A stretch of 64,000 nt of DNA from JAJDTQ01 sp963422385. GTDB taxonomy: Bacteria > Desulfobacterota > Binatia > UBA9968 > JAJDTQ01. A program made the translations under genes and the position numbers. Shown piece after piece: positions 1 through 8,859 of the stretch (its first letter is position 1; each line of letters starts with the position of its first letter). The notes beneath the pieces were generated by a model. That model saw nothing but the letters and a program-made list of their open reading frames with translations, made no database searches and had not been told where the DNA came from. The DNA lies in contig OY729432.1 of assembly GCA_963422385.1 (NCBI GenBank), positions 248,001-312,000 of the forward strand. The letters are read 5' to 3'.

Positions 1-146
1 CGCCCGGCCTTCGGGTAGAACGGCTCGATCCGCTTCTCCAGACGCTCCCACGGGATCAGCGCCTCCATCTTCTCGAGAAACGCCTCGCGCCGCGTCCGTC
101 GCTTCTTCAGATCGTGCTCCATCTCCGCAAACGTCGCTTGCTCCAT
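1..146 (-). CDS. IS5-family transposase, N-terminal part (cut by window edge)
   Basis: The reverse strand reads an ATG at 144-146 followed by 48 codons of an Arg/Lys- and Glu-rich N terminus ending in a PWERLEKRIEPFYPKAG-type motif, which I recognise as the N-terminal domain of IS5-family transposases. The DDE catalytic domain lies outside the window. An AGGAGG sits about 11 nt upstream. Only 146 nt are visible, so I cannot tell whether the element is intact. Its position beside two toxin-antitoxin remnants fits a mobile accessory patch. Confidence 0.75.
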   Translation of the reverse strand, partial: MEQATFAEMEHDLKKRRTRREAFLEKMEALIPWERLEKRIEPFYPKAG

Positions 147-231
147 AACTCACCCGCCCTCCTGAAACCCCGAACCCCAATCATCAACCCAATCATAACA
201 GTAGCAGCTTGTTCAGACCTTCCCTGACGCT
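1..231 (-). mobile_element. End of an IS5-type insertion sequence
   Basis: The transposase N terminus lies at 1-146. The AT-richer stretch to about 231, containing TTGTTCAGACC near 208-220, is likely the IS left end and terminal inverted repeat. The partner end is outside the window, so the boundary is approximate and no target duplication could be checked. Confidence 0.4.
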
Positions 232-270
232 GATACTTTACCCCTCCGGAGACTTGCCTTCCTATACGTA

Positions 271-291
271 GTGCATTACATTGTCATGCAC
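271..291. promoter_or_regulatory. Inverted repeat upstream of relB/yafQ, candidate autoregulatory operator
   Basis: GTGCAT (271-276) and ATGCAC (286-291) form a perfect 6-bp inverted repeat with a 9-nt spacer, ending a few bases before the AAAGGAG ribosome binding site at 295-301. RelB/DinJ antitoxins usually repress their own operon through palindromes at this position. The operator role is inferred from that family behaviour. Confidence 0.45.
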
Positions 292-309
292 GATAAAGGA
301 GAACCGACC

Positions 310-573
310 ATGGCTGCCAATCGACTTGTACAGGCTCGCATCGACGGAGCGGTGAAGGAAGAGGCGGCTGCCGTGCTGGCTGCAATGGGGCTTACCGTGT
401 CCGACGCCGTGCGGCTGCTGCTGACCAAGGTTGCGCAGGAAAAGGCGTTACCGTTCGAGCCGCTGATTCCAAACCCCGTCACTATCGAGGCGATGAAGGA
501 TGCCCGCAAGGGCGGCCTGCCTCGGTTCGACAGCGTGCAGGCCCTCATGGACGATCTGCATGAGGAAGATTGA
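310..573 (+). CDS. RelB/DinJ-family antitoxin
   Basis: An 87-residue protein of the RelB/DinJ ribbon-helix-helix family. Residues 1-45 fit the RHH DNA-binding fold, with the conserved MGLTVSDAVRLLLTK segment. The C-terminal half is the toxin-neutralising tail. I chose the ATG at 310 because AAAGGAG at 295-301 is well spaced; an ATG farther upstream would absorb the candidate operator. The gene overlaps the downstream YafQ-type toxin by 14 nt, the usual translational coupling. The product should neutralise that RNase and repress the operon. Confidence 0.88.
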   Translation: MAANRLVQARIDGAVKEEAAAVLAAMGLTVSDAVRLLLTKVAQEKALPFEPLIPNPVTIEAMKDARKGGLPRFDSVQALMDDLHEED

Positions 574-841
574 GCGCACTGGCCAATTCAAACGCGACTA
601 CAAACGGAAGGTCAAGGGCCCCCACCTGGCGACGCTCGACACCTGTTTGGTGCCTGTCCTGGCCGCCCTCGCCAACGATCAGCCACTGGAAGCTCGACAC
701 CGTGATCATGCGCTAACCGGCGACTGGAAGGATCACCGCGATTGCCACTTGAAGCCTGACCTGGTGCTGATCTACCAAAAGCCCGACGATGACACTCGGC
801 GGCTCGTTCGCCTCGGGTCACACCCGGAACTCGGACTTTGA
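560..841 (+). CDS. YafQ/RelE-superfamily mRNA-interferase toxin
   Basis: A 93-residue basic protein beginning RKIERTGQFKRDYKR, typical of YafQ-like members of the RelE/ParE superfamily, which cleave mRNA on the ribosome. The C-terminal GSHPELG motif holds the conserved catalytic histidine position of YafQ, and the internal TGDWKDHRDCHLKPDLVL stretch is also characteristic. The start ATG lies inside the antitoxin gene (14-nt overlap). The pair looks intact, unlike the Phd/VapC remnants immediately downstream. Confidence 0.87.
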   Translation: MRKIERTGQFKRDYKRKVKGPHLATLDTCLVPVLAALANDQPLEARHRDHALTGDWKDHRDCHLKPDLVLIYQKPDDDTRRLVRLGSHPELGL

Positions 842-855
842 CTTCCTCTGCGGCC

Positions 856-1090
856 ATGCTCATTGTAAACGTCCGTGAAGCCAGGACCCAACTGTCGCGT
901 CTGTTGGCCGAGTCGAAGCAGGCGAGGAGGTCGTCAGCGCCCGCCGCGGCGAGCCGGTCGCACGGCTGGTCCGCTTCAAGACGCGAGGCAGGCGGCGATC
1001 TGATGTCCTGAAAGGCGAAATCGTCATTTCCCACAGCTTTTTCGACCCCCTCTCCGAGGACGAGTTGAAGTTGTGGGAAGGTGAATGGTT
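856..1090 (+). pseudogene. Phd/YefM-family antitoxin, frameshifted
   Basis: From the ATG at 856 the product starts MLIVNVREARTQLSRLLAE, the conserved N terminus of Phd/YefM antitoxins. After about 19 codons the family sequence continues only in another frame (VEAGEEVVSARRGEPVARL, then FDPLSEDELKLWEGEW). One base appears to be missing near 914, in what was probably GAG-GTC. Both halves are well preserved, so the break is recent or a sequencing error. The partner toxin directly downstream is also truncated, which favours real decay. Confidence 0.75.
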
Positions 1091-1126
1091 ATGCGAACCC
1101 TGCTTGATACGAGCCCTCACCGGTGA
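1091..1126 (+). pseudogene. VapC (PIN-domain) toxin, 5' fragment only
   Basis: An ATG at 1091 opens MRTLLDTSPHR and then TGA. MRTLLDT is the diagnostic start of VapC PIN-domain RNases, containing the first catalytic aspartate, and it sits where VapC genes overlap Phd antitoxin 3' ends. Homology stops after about 7 codons. The following sequence leads into the large helicase gene, so the rest of vapC was probably lost at a recombination junction near 1112. Confidence 0.6.
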
Positions 1127-1144
1127 CTTGGCGAAAGTTCCGCC

Positions 1145-4100
1145 ATGGCCCTAAATCCCGTTGCCTACACAGAGAATGTCGTCCGGAGCTTTCTGCGCTA
1201 TCAGCTCACCGCGTACCCCTTCGCGGACCCGCGTCTGTACGCGCAGATGCACGAGATCCTTTCGCTGGATGAAACGCGTCGCTCACCGCTCCTGAAGGGG
1301 CCCTATGTGAGCCTGTCGCGTCCATTCCGGGAAGGCGCGGCGGTGGATGCCCTCGTCGCCGAAGGATTGTTTCACCCGCATCTGCGGGAGCGCATTCCCG
1401 AAGACATTACGCACCTGTACAGCCACCAGGAGTACGCGATTCGCGCAATTACCGAAGGCCGCACGACCTTGGTCTCCACCGGCACCGGCTCCGGCAAGAC
1501 CGAGTGCTTCCTCTACCCCATCGTCAGCCAGTGCCTACGCTTGCGGGACGAAGGCGCGCCGCCTGGCATCAGCGCCGTCGTCGTCTATCCGATGAACGCC
1601 CTGGCGGAAGACCAGCTAATGCGCTTGCGCGGGTTGCTGGCGGGCACGGGGATTCCCTTCGGGATATACGTCGGCAAGACGCCCGAGCGCGAAGCGGACG
1701 TGGCCGGCATCCGGCTGCGCTCGGGCTCGTCCCGGGCCGACTACGAGGCTCGGCTCGGACGTGTCCGGCGCGAGGGTAGCGGCGAGACAGTCTATCCGGC
1801 GGAGGAGGTCTGCTCGCGGGAGATAATGCGCACGGCACGCCGGCAACCCCGGATTCTGCTCACCAACGTGAAGCAACTCGAATTGCTGCTGACGCGCCAG
1901 CAGGACATCGAGCTGTTCGCCGATGCGCGTCTGGACTTCCTCGTGTTCGACGAGGCGCATACCTTCACCGGCGCCCTGGGCGCGGAAACGGCCTGCCTGA
2001 TCCGCCGCCTGCGCGCGTTCTGCAACGTCGATCCAGGCCACACCACCTGCGTCGCCACTTCCGCGACCATCGTCGACCGCGACGACCCGCAGGCCGCGCG
2101 CAATTTCGCGGGGCGTTTCTTCGGCGTCGTCTCCGAAGCGGTGACCACGGTGGGCGAGGATTACGAACCCCAAGTATGGGCGGAACCCCGATTCGTCCCT
2201 CCGGCGCCCGGCGAGGACGCCGCCGAAATCCTCGACCGCTGCGTCTACGCCGTGGAGGACGAAGACGGCGCGGGCGACGGCGTAGGCGCGGTCTACCGCT
2301 CGCTGAGCGGGCAGGAACTGGACGGAGCGCATGCGGAAAGCTGGCCGCGGGCGCTGCACGACGCGCTGTCTCGCAACGAGCTCGTCTTCCGCCTGAACGA
2401 GGAACTCACTTCGCCCAAGGCCCTCGACGGGCTTGCCGACGCCCTGGAGCAAGACGTCGGACGGCCCGTTACGGAAGCCGAAATCCTTGCCTGGCTCACG
2501 CTTGGCGCCGCGGCGCGCCGGGAAGGACGCCCCCTGCTGCGGCCCGTGGCGCACTGTTTCGTGCGCGGCATCGGCGGCGCGGTGGTGTCGTTTCCCGAGG
2601 CTTTGGACGGCCCGAAGCTGTGGCTCGCCGCGGAGGACAAGGCCGAGCTCGAAGAACTCCCAGCCACGGCCGCAAGGGGGAACCCTTCGCAGGAAGACTC
2701 CCCTGCGCGCGAGCGCGAGGGCTTCTCGCAAGCGAGCGGGGAGCCCCGCGCCGAGTCAGACGAAAAACACGCGCATTTCCCCGTCACCACCTGCACCACC
2801 TGCGGGCAGCACTACTACGTCACGTTTCTGAAGGACTTCACCTTCACCCGTAAACAGCCGGGCGGCGGCGAGGCCGGTTCCCGGGGTTCCTGGTGGACGC
2901 CGTTGGAAGAAGCGCTTGGCGGCAAACGTGTCGTTCTGATCGATCATCTCATCGGCGCAAGCGACGAGGACGACGACGCGCCGTCCCACGCGCGCACCGC
3001 GCCGCTCCATTTCTGTCGCCACTGCGGCGCGGCGCATCCCCAGTCCGTGTCACGCTGCCTCCACTGCGGAAAATCCGGCGCAGCGGTCCAACTTTTCGCG
3101 ATTCGCCAGAGCGACAACAACCCCGGTTGGCTCACGAGTTGCCTGTCGTGCAAGTCCCCGGGCCGCCGGTTTGGCGGCCGCTACCGGGAACCGGCCCGGC
3201 CCGTGCGGGCCATCAACGTGGCGGACGTCCACGTCCTCACCCAGGACATGGTGCATCACGCCGAGCGCCGGCGTCTGCTGGTGTTCTGCGACAACCGCCA
3301 GGACGCCGCGTTCCAGGCCGGCTGGATGAAGGACCACGCCCGCCGCTTCCGGCTACGGGCGTTGATGGCGGAAGGCGTCAAGGCGCATCCGCGTTCGGTG
3401 GGCGACCTCGCCGCTTATCTGGACGACCTTCTGAACACGGACGAGACGTTGTCACGGGCGCTGATCCCTGAAGTCTGGCAAGTCGCCCGCCGCGAAGGCA
3501 GCGGCGGCCGCCACGAGCAGGAACGCCGAAAATACCTGCGCTTTCAGGTGCTTCGCGAAGTCGCGCTGTCGTCCCGGCAGTCCCTCGGCCTTGAACCCTG
3601 GGGGCGGATGAAGGTCGGGTACGAAGGTCTCGACACCTTCTCGCCGTGGATACAGGAGCGTGCGCACGAGCTCGGCATCTCGGCGGAACACCTGCGCGAA
3701 GGCGTGGCGAGTGTGCTCGACTACCTGCGGCGCAAGCGTGCCCTGCATGACCCGGAGCACGAGATCTTCACGAAATACTGGATGGAGGGCGACCGGGAAA
3801 TCCAACAGGGCTACCTGCCGAGCTTTCTGGCCCCCAACGCCACCAAGCTGCGTCGGGGAGTCGCCGAAAAGGCCAACCTGGTCACCCAATGGCTGAGCGA
3901 CCGCGGCGACACCACCATGCGTCAGATCGCCGGAAAGTGGGGCGTGGCGGCGGAATCCATCGAGTCTTTCCTGGAAAGTCTGTTCGACCACCTGGTCGAA
4001 AGCGAGCTGCTGGTCCCCGTACGACTCAAGAGTTCCAAGGGCCGCCCGTTGCCCAACGTCAGCGGCGTCTACCAGGTAAACGCGGACAAGCTGCGGCTGA

Positions 4101-7100
4101 ATCCCAACCGGGGCGTCAAGCGCTGCAAAAGCTGCCGCCACACGACCACGCGTGACTTTCCCCACGACCATTGCCCGGCCTGGCGCTGCGACGGCGTTCT
4201 CGAATGGGTGCCGGAAGACGGCGACAACTACAACCTGCAATTGCTCGACGGCGCCTACTCCATGCTGCGTCCGGAAGAACACACCGCCATGGTTCCGAAC
4301 GAGGAACGCGAACGCCTGGAGAACCTGTTCAAGGGTACTTCGGAGGCGGTGAACTGCCTGGTGTGCACGCCGACCCTGGAGCTCGGCATCGACATCGGCC
4401 AACTCGACTCCGTGCTCATGCGCAACGTGCCGCCGCTGCCGGCCAATTACTGGCAACGCGCCGGACGAGCCGGCCGCCGTCACCGCATGGCGGTGGACAT
4501 CACCTACTGCCGCCCCGTCTCCCACGACCGCGCCTACTTCGCCGAGCCGCCGAAACTGCTCACCGGCAGGATCGATCCGCCGGCCTTCAATCTGCGCAAT
4601 GGGTTGATGATCGCCAAGCACGTTCACGCGACGGTCATCGCCGGTCTGCACCGCCATAGTGGAGACGCGAGCCGGCCGGAAACGGAACGGGATGAGATTC
4701 GGGAGATCCTGGGCCGCTGCCTTCCCCGGCGCGTGGAGCCCTACCTCTTCGACGGCGGCGAAGTGCGCAGTGCGCCGTTCGACTTCAGCGCCTTGCGCCA
4801 ACTCGTTCAGGACCGTGCGGAAGACTTGGCCGCCAATGCGCGACGGGTATTCCAGCAAGGTTGGCCGGAAGCCGACGCGGACGTCACGGAGCCCGCCGTG
4901 CTTCGCGCCCACGTCGATGTGTTCGCGGACCATTTGGAAGCCGTGGTCGCTCGTTTGCGGCGGCGCTTGCGTTGGGCCATGGATCAGATCAGGCGGCTAA
5001 ACGAGCGGCGCGAGCGGCAGGGAACCCTCGATCCCGAAGACGAAGCGTTGTTCCGCCGTTGCGACAATCTCGTGAAGCGGCTCAAGGGTTCCGACAGGCG
5101 GCGCAGCCAAGCCGAAGGACACGACGACTCCAACACCTTCAACGTGCTGGCCGCGGAAGGTTTCCTGCCCGGTTACGGTCTCGAAACCGGCGCGGTGGCG
5201 GGTTGGGCGGAAATCCCCTTCTGGCGCACCGGCGCCATGGACTTCAGCCTGCCGCGACCGCCCGCCACCGCCCTGCGCGAGTACGTTCCCGGCAACCTCA
5301 TCTACGCCAACGGCCACCGTTTCGTGGCGCGGCGGTTTCACCGCGACTTGGGCGAAGAGCACGCTGAGTTGCCCTGCTACGAAGTTTCGGCGGAACGCCA
5401 GGCCATCAAGCCCACCCGTCAGAGCGCCGGTTCGTCGCTCGGCGGACAAGTGCTGCGAACCATGGCCGTTTGCGACGCCGATCTCATCCACACGTCGCAC
5501 ATCTCCGACGAAGAAGACCTGCGGTTTCAACTCGGCGTCGCCGTTTACGGCCTCGAGCTCGGCCAGCACAGCGGCGGCCGGGCATACCGTTGGGGACCGC
5601 AGCCGACGCTGTTGCGGCGGGGCGTGCGGATGCGGCTCGTCAACGTGGGAGCGTCGATAAACATCAAGGAGCGGGGGACGTTCGGCTACCCGGTTTGCGC
5701 GGTCTGCGGCCAGAGCGTGTCGCCGCTTTCCTCCGAGCGCCAACGCGAGGTGTTCCGCAAATCCCACACCGAACGGTGCCGGCGCAGGCCGGAATACATC
5801 GGCTTCCACGCAGACGTGACCGCGGATGCACTCTCCCTGCCCGCGTGCGACGACGCGAAGGCCGCGTACAGCGTGCTGGAAGCGCTGCGTTTCGGCGCGA
5901 CGCAAGTGCTGGACATGCACATGGACGATTTGCAGATACTCGTGATCGGCCATGTCGAGCGCGAGGACGTGGACGCGCTGCTGTGGGACCCGATGCCCGG
6001 CGGCTCCGGGCTTCTCGACCGCCTGTGCGAGCGTTTCGGAGAAATCGTGCAGGCGGGCCGCAAAGTCGTCACAAGTTGCCCCGCCGTGTGCGCCTCGTCC
6101 TGCATCGACTGTCTCCAGACCTTCCGCAACGCCTACTACCATCGCTTCCTCGACCGCGCCACGGCTCGCGAACGGCTTGACGCGTGGGGAGCGCGCTTGG
6201 CCTTCGAGCACGACATTCCGGCGCTGCAACAGGCTGAAAAACCGGCTGAAAACGCCATGCCGGTCAATGATGCGGAAACCAGGCTGCGTCACCTGCTGCG
6301 CGCTGCCGGGTTCGGCGAAGGCGTTCGCAACGAGCAGATCCGGCTGGACCGCACGCTGGGAACGACGACCCCGGACGTGACCTACCGCACCGAGGATCAT
6401 GAGCCCGACGAGGGCGTGTGCGTCTACCTGGACGGATTGAGCCGCCATCTCCACGGCAACCCGGAAACCGCGGAGAAGGACCGCGCGATCCGCGATTGGC
6501 TGCGCAACCGCGGCTACGAAGTGATCGAGATCGCCGCCAACGAACTCGACGACGATGACGCCATGGTGCGGCACTTCCGGCGCTTGGCAAGTTATCTCGG
6601 AATGCGGGACATCCGGAACCGGGTGCGCGATGACCGTTCCTGGTTTCACGGCGCCGCCAAGGCGAGCGAGCGAACGCTACGGCTGGTGACGCCGACGGCC
6701 GATACGCGCTACGTCACCTGCGCGCCGCTGGTGCCGCTGCAAGCGGCTGCGGGCGCATTCGGCGATCCTCAATCCTTGCCCGACGAATCCGAATGGGACT
6801 GGGTTGAACTCGATACGCAACGCCCGCTACGCCCCGGGATGTTCGTGGCGAAGGTCGTCGGGCAATCCATGGAACCAATGATCCCCGATGGCGCGTACTG
6901 TCTGTTCGCCAGTCCCGTCGGCGGGACTCGTCAAGAGCGTGTCGTTCTCGTTCAACTGCGCGACGAAGTCGATCCCGACACCGGCCTTCGATTCTCCGTG
7001 AAGCGCTATCGGAGTGAGAAAACTGCGGACAAAGACGGCTGGCGGCACGTCAAGATCGTGCTCGAGCCCGTCAATCGCGCGTTTGCACCCATCGAGCTGA

Positions 7101-7189
7101 CGGCGGAAGACGAGGAGGCCGTGGCGGTGGTGGCCGAGTTCGTGGAGGTCATCGGCGCGGATTCGCTCGCCAGGGAACCAGCCGATTGA
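1145..7189 (+). CDS. Giant DEAD/DEAH helicase with DUF1998 region, PD-(D/E)XK/Vsr-like nuclease and C-terminal S24 (LexA-like) domain
   Basis: A 2014-residue multidomain protein. Superfamily 2 helicase motifs: Walker A GTGSGKT near 113-119, DEAH at 269-272, SAT at 305-307, and QRAGRAGRR at 1104-1112. Cysteine clusters near 550, 625-645 and 993-1015 look like zinc sites. Residues about 1490-1670 carry the cysteine pattern of DUF1998/MrfA-like helicases, including CASSCIDC. Residues 1704-1820 resemble a Vsr/PD-(D/E)XK nuclease (PDVTY, then VCVYLDG near 1759, followed by a DRAIRDWLRNRGY helix). Residues about 1895-2005 match peptidase S24: GQSMEP with Ser1908, and Lys1953 in SVKRY. The start is the first ATG; its ribosome binding site is weak. 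The helicase-DUF1998 core is known from DNA repair and defence proteins; the role of this fusion is inferred. Confidence 0.85.
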   Translation: MALNPVAYTENVVRSFLRYQLTAYPFADPRLYAQMHEILSLDETRRSPLLKGPYVSLSRPFREGAAVDALVAEGLFHPHLRERIPEDITHLYSHQEYAIRAITEGRTTLVSTGTGSGKTECFLYPIVSQCLRLRDEGAPPGISAVVVYPMNALAEDQLMRLRGLLAGTGIPFGIYVGKTPEREADVAGIRLRSGSSRADYEARLGRVRREGSGETVYPAEEVCSREIMRTARRQPRILLTNVKQLELLLTRQQDIELFADARLDFLVFDEAHTFTGALGAETACLIRRLRAFCNVDPGHTTCVATSATIVDRDDPQAARNFAGRFFGVVSEAVTTVGEDYEPQVWAEPRFVPPAPGEDAAEILDRCVYAVEDEDGAGDGVGAVYRSLSGQELDGAHAESWPRALHDALSRNELVFRLNEELTSPKALDGLADALEQDVGRPVTEAEILAWLTLGAAARREGRPLLRPVAHCFVRGIGGAVVSFPEALDGPKLWLAAEDKAELEELPATAARGNPSQEDSPAREREGFSQASGEPRAESDEKHAHFPVTTCTTCGQHYYVTFLKDFTFTRKQPGGGEAGSRGSWWTPLEEALGGKRVVLIDHLIGASDEDDDAPSHARTAPLHFCRHCGAAHPQSVSRCLHCGKSGAAVQLFAIRQSDNNPGWLTSCLSCKSPGRRFGGRYREPARPVRAINVADVHVLTQDMVHHAERRRLLVFCDNRQDAAFQAGWMKDHARRFRLRALMAEGVKAHPRSVGDLAAYLDDLLNTDETLSRALIPEVWQVARREGSGGRHEQERRKYLRFQVLREVALSSRQSLGLEPWGRMKVGYEGLDTFSPWIQERAHELGISAEHLREGVASVLDYLRRKRALHDPEHEIFTKYWMEGDREIQQGYLPSFLAPNATKLRRGVAEKANLVTQWLSDRGDTTMRQIAGKWGVAAESIESFLESLFDHLVESELLVPVRLKSSKGRPLPNVSGVYQVNADKLRLNPNRGVKRCKSCRHTTTRDFPHDHCPAWRCDGVLEWVPEDGDNYNLQLLDGAYSMLRPEEHTAMVPNEERERLENLFKGTSEAVNCLVCTPTLELGIDIGQLDSVLMRNVPPLPANYWQRAGRAGRRHRMAVDITYCRPVSHDRAYFAEPPKLLTGRIDPPAFNLRNGLMIAKHVHATVIAGLHRHSGDASRPETERDEIREILGRCLPRRVEPYLFDGGEVRSAPFDFSALRQLVQDRAEDLAANARRVFQQGWPEADADVTEPAVLRAHVDVFADHLEAVVARLRRRLRWAMDQIRRLNERRERQGTLDPEDEALFRRCDNLVKRLKGSDRRRSQAEGHDDSNTFNVLAAEGFLPGYGLETGAVAGWAEIPFWRTGAMDFSLPRPPATALREYVPGNLIYANGHRFVARRFHRDLGEEHAELPCYEVSAERQAIKPTRQSAGSSLGGQVLRTMAVCDADLIHTSHISDEEDLRFQLGVAVYGLELGQHSGGRAYRWGPQPTLLRRGVRMRLVNVGASINIKERGTFGYPVCAVCGQSVSPLSSERQREVFRKSHTERCRRRPEYIGFHADVTADALSLPACDDAKAAYSVLEALRFGATQVLDMHMDDLQILVIGHVEREDVDALLWDPMPGGSGLLDRLCERFGEIVQAGRKVVTSCPAVCASSCIDCLQTFRNAYYHRFLDRATARERLDAWGARLAFEHDIPALQQAEKPAENAMPVNDAETRLRHLLRAAGFGEGVRNEQIRLDRTLGTTTPDVTYRTEDHEPDEGVCVYLDGLSRHLHGNPETAEKDRAIRDWLRNRGYEVIEIAANELDDDDAMVRHFRRLASYLGMRDIRNRVRDDRSWFHGAAKASERTLRLVTPTADTRYVTCAPLVPLQAAAGAFGDPQSLPDESEWDWVELDTQRPLRPGMFVAKVVGQSMEPMIPDGAYCLFASPVGGTRQERVVLVQLRDEVDPDTGLRFSVKRYRSEKTADKDGWRHVKIVLEPVNRAFAPIELTAEDEEAVAVVAEFVEVIGADSLAREPAD

Positions 7190-7275
7190 TTCGACGTTTC
7201 GCTGACAAGGGACTACTGTGACGCGGCGGGAAGCTCGGCCGACTGACAAACCTGACACGGCCGGATGGTCTCCGT

Positions 7276-7812
7276 CTACTGACCGACGGGGAACCGCCTT
7301 TCACCCTCGCCTGCAGACGCTTCGCCGTCCGCGGCCGCTTCAGCTTCGCCATCGACGGCCTCCGGTTCATCCTCCGACACCACCTTTACCTTGATGCTGG
7401 GGGTCACCTCCGGGCGGAGACGGATGAGGACCTCGTAGTCTCCCACTGCCTTGATGGGAGCTTCCAGGATGATTCTTCGGCGATCGACCTCGTAGCCTTT
7501 TTCCTTCAGCGCCTTCTCGATGTCCATGTTGGTGACCGAACCGAAGAGCCTGCCTTCCTCGCCGACCTTGACGGCGAACTCGAGAGAGACCCGGGACAGG
7601 GTCTCGCTGATGCCTTGGGCCTCCTTGGTGAGGCGACCCCGCCGTTGGGCGATCATGCGCTGCTCGTGCTCCAGGGCTTTCAGGCTCTTCTTGTCGGCCA
7701 GCACCACCAGCCCCCGTGGCAGAAGGTAGTTGCGGGCGTAACCGTCCTTGACCTTGACCACGTCACCCATGTGGCCGAGGTTTTCAATGTCTTCCTTCAG
7801 AACGACTTCCAT
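7276..7812 (-). CDS. rplI: Large ribosomal subunit protein bL9
   Basis: 178 residues. The N-terminal domain shows the bL9 signature (LGHMGDVVKVKDGYARNYLLPRG), followed by the long connecting helix and the C-terminal rRNA-binding domain. The last 25 or so residues are an acidic Ala/Glu/Gly-rich tail beyond the usual length near 150. It is the last gene of the rpsF-rpsR-DUF2232-rplI group, 10 nt after the DUF2232 gene. In related genomes dnaB commonly follows; here the accessory patch is found instead, on the opposite strand. Confidence 0.97.
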   Translation of the reverse strand: MEVVLKEDIENLGHMGDVVKVKDGYARNYLLPRGLVVLADKKSLKALEHEQRMIAQRRGRLTKEAQGISETLSRVSLEFAVKVGEEGRLFGSVTNMDIEKALKEKGYEVDRRRIILEAPIKAVGDYEVLIRLRPEVTPSIKVKVVSEDEPEAVDGEAEAAADGEASAGEGERRFPVGQ

Positions 7813-7822
7813 CGACTCTCCT

Positions 7823-8767
7823 TCAGGTCAGGCCCGCGGTGCGTCGCTTGAGGCGACGGAAATCGCCCCAGAGGTCGAAGAAACCGAGGCCGATGACCAG
7901 CACCGTGAGAACCTGCTCGAAGATGATGAGCAGGTATCCCAAAACGCGAAAAAACATCGGGACCTTCTTGTAATGAAAATAATACGACACGATGGCGAGG
8001 CCGTGAAAGAAATAAAACACCGTGCATATGAAAACCACGTTCGCGGCCATCGCGCGCAACGGCCATCCGAGGGGCAGAAAGAGCGCCAGACTCGGCACTA
8101 GCAAGAACCACACCATGTGGTCCGGCGACTTCCATTCCTTGAGGTCTCCGGCCTCGAAAAAAAAGGAGCGATACTGCGGGAACTGCCACGACAACAGGCC
8201 CAGATTGACCAGGACCGTAGCCCCCAGGGCCAGGAAAATCATGCCCGGCAGCATCTGGACGAAGAGCGCTGCCATCTGTCCCGCATGTTCCCTGAGAAAA
8301 TCGATGGTCTCGCCCGACAACCCCATCCGCTCGTACACTTCCAGGGTCATGAGAACCTGGGCCTGGACACCGGCCTGTAGCGTCGTCCACAAATTCGAGA
8401 GCGAGCCCGCGAACGCCGCCGCGCTCGCCAGCATGACCGCCACCGTACAGATGGCGCTGCCGCTCACCACCCTGGCAATGGACCACCCCCGCCCGAAAGA
8501 AAGGAACATCAGGAACGTGACCAGCGCGAGCACGAGGTAAGCAACCGTGGCTTCCAACCCGGCCAGCGCGTAGACGCACGTCACCGCCGCCAACGGCAGC
8601 AGTTGTCCGGTTTGTTTCCCTACCCGGACGCCGACGAACAGGGCCGGATAGATGACCATGGGAAGCGCGGCCACGCCAAGGATCGGCACCCTCATGCCTG
8701 CAAGGAAAAGCAGCAGAGTGACAGCCAACCCGAGCCCGAACCACTTGAGAGTGTCAAGCCCCTTCAT
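7823..8767 (-). CDS. DUF2232 (YybS-like) polytopic membrane protein
   Basis: 314 residues with about eight hydrophobic segments, beginning MKGLDTLKWFGLGLAV. DUF2232 proteins sit between rpsR and rplI in many Deltaproteobacteria and Firmicutes, and this one is in exactly that place. I took the internal ATG at 8765-8767 because AGGTGAG lies 5 nt upstream; a 15-codon longer reading is possible. The molecular function of the family is unknown. Confidence 0.85.
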   Translation of the reverse strand: MKGLDTLKWFGLGLAVTLLLFLAGMRVPILGVAALPMVIYPALFVGVRVGKQTGQLLPLAAVTCVYALAGLEATVAYLVLALVTFLMFLSFGRGWSIARVVSGSAICTVAVMLASAAAFAGSLSNLWTTLQAGVQAQVLMTLEVYERMGLSGETIDFLREHAGQMAALFVQMLPGMIFLALGATVLVNLGLLSWQFPQYRSFFFEAGDLKEWKSPDHMVWFLLVPSLALFLPLGWPLRAMAANVVFICTVFYFFHGLAIVSYYFHYKKVPMFFRVLGYLLIIFEQVLTVLVIGLGFFDLWGDFRRLKRRTAGLT

Positions 8768-8859
8768 AAGCTCACCTGCGGGGGGCCTGCGGACAGCAAA
8801 AGGGCTGGCCATTTGCCGCGCATTTGCATGTTACAGGCCACTTGGCGGGAGACGCCGGA

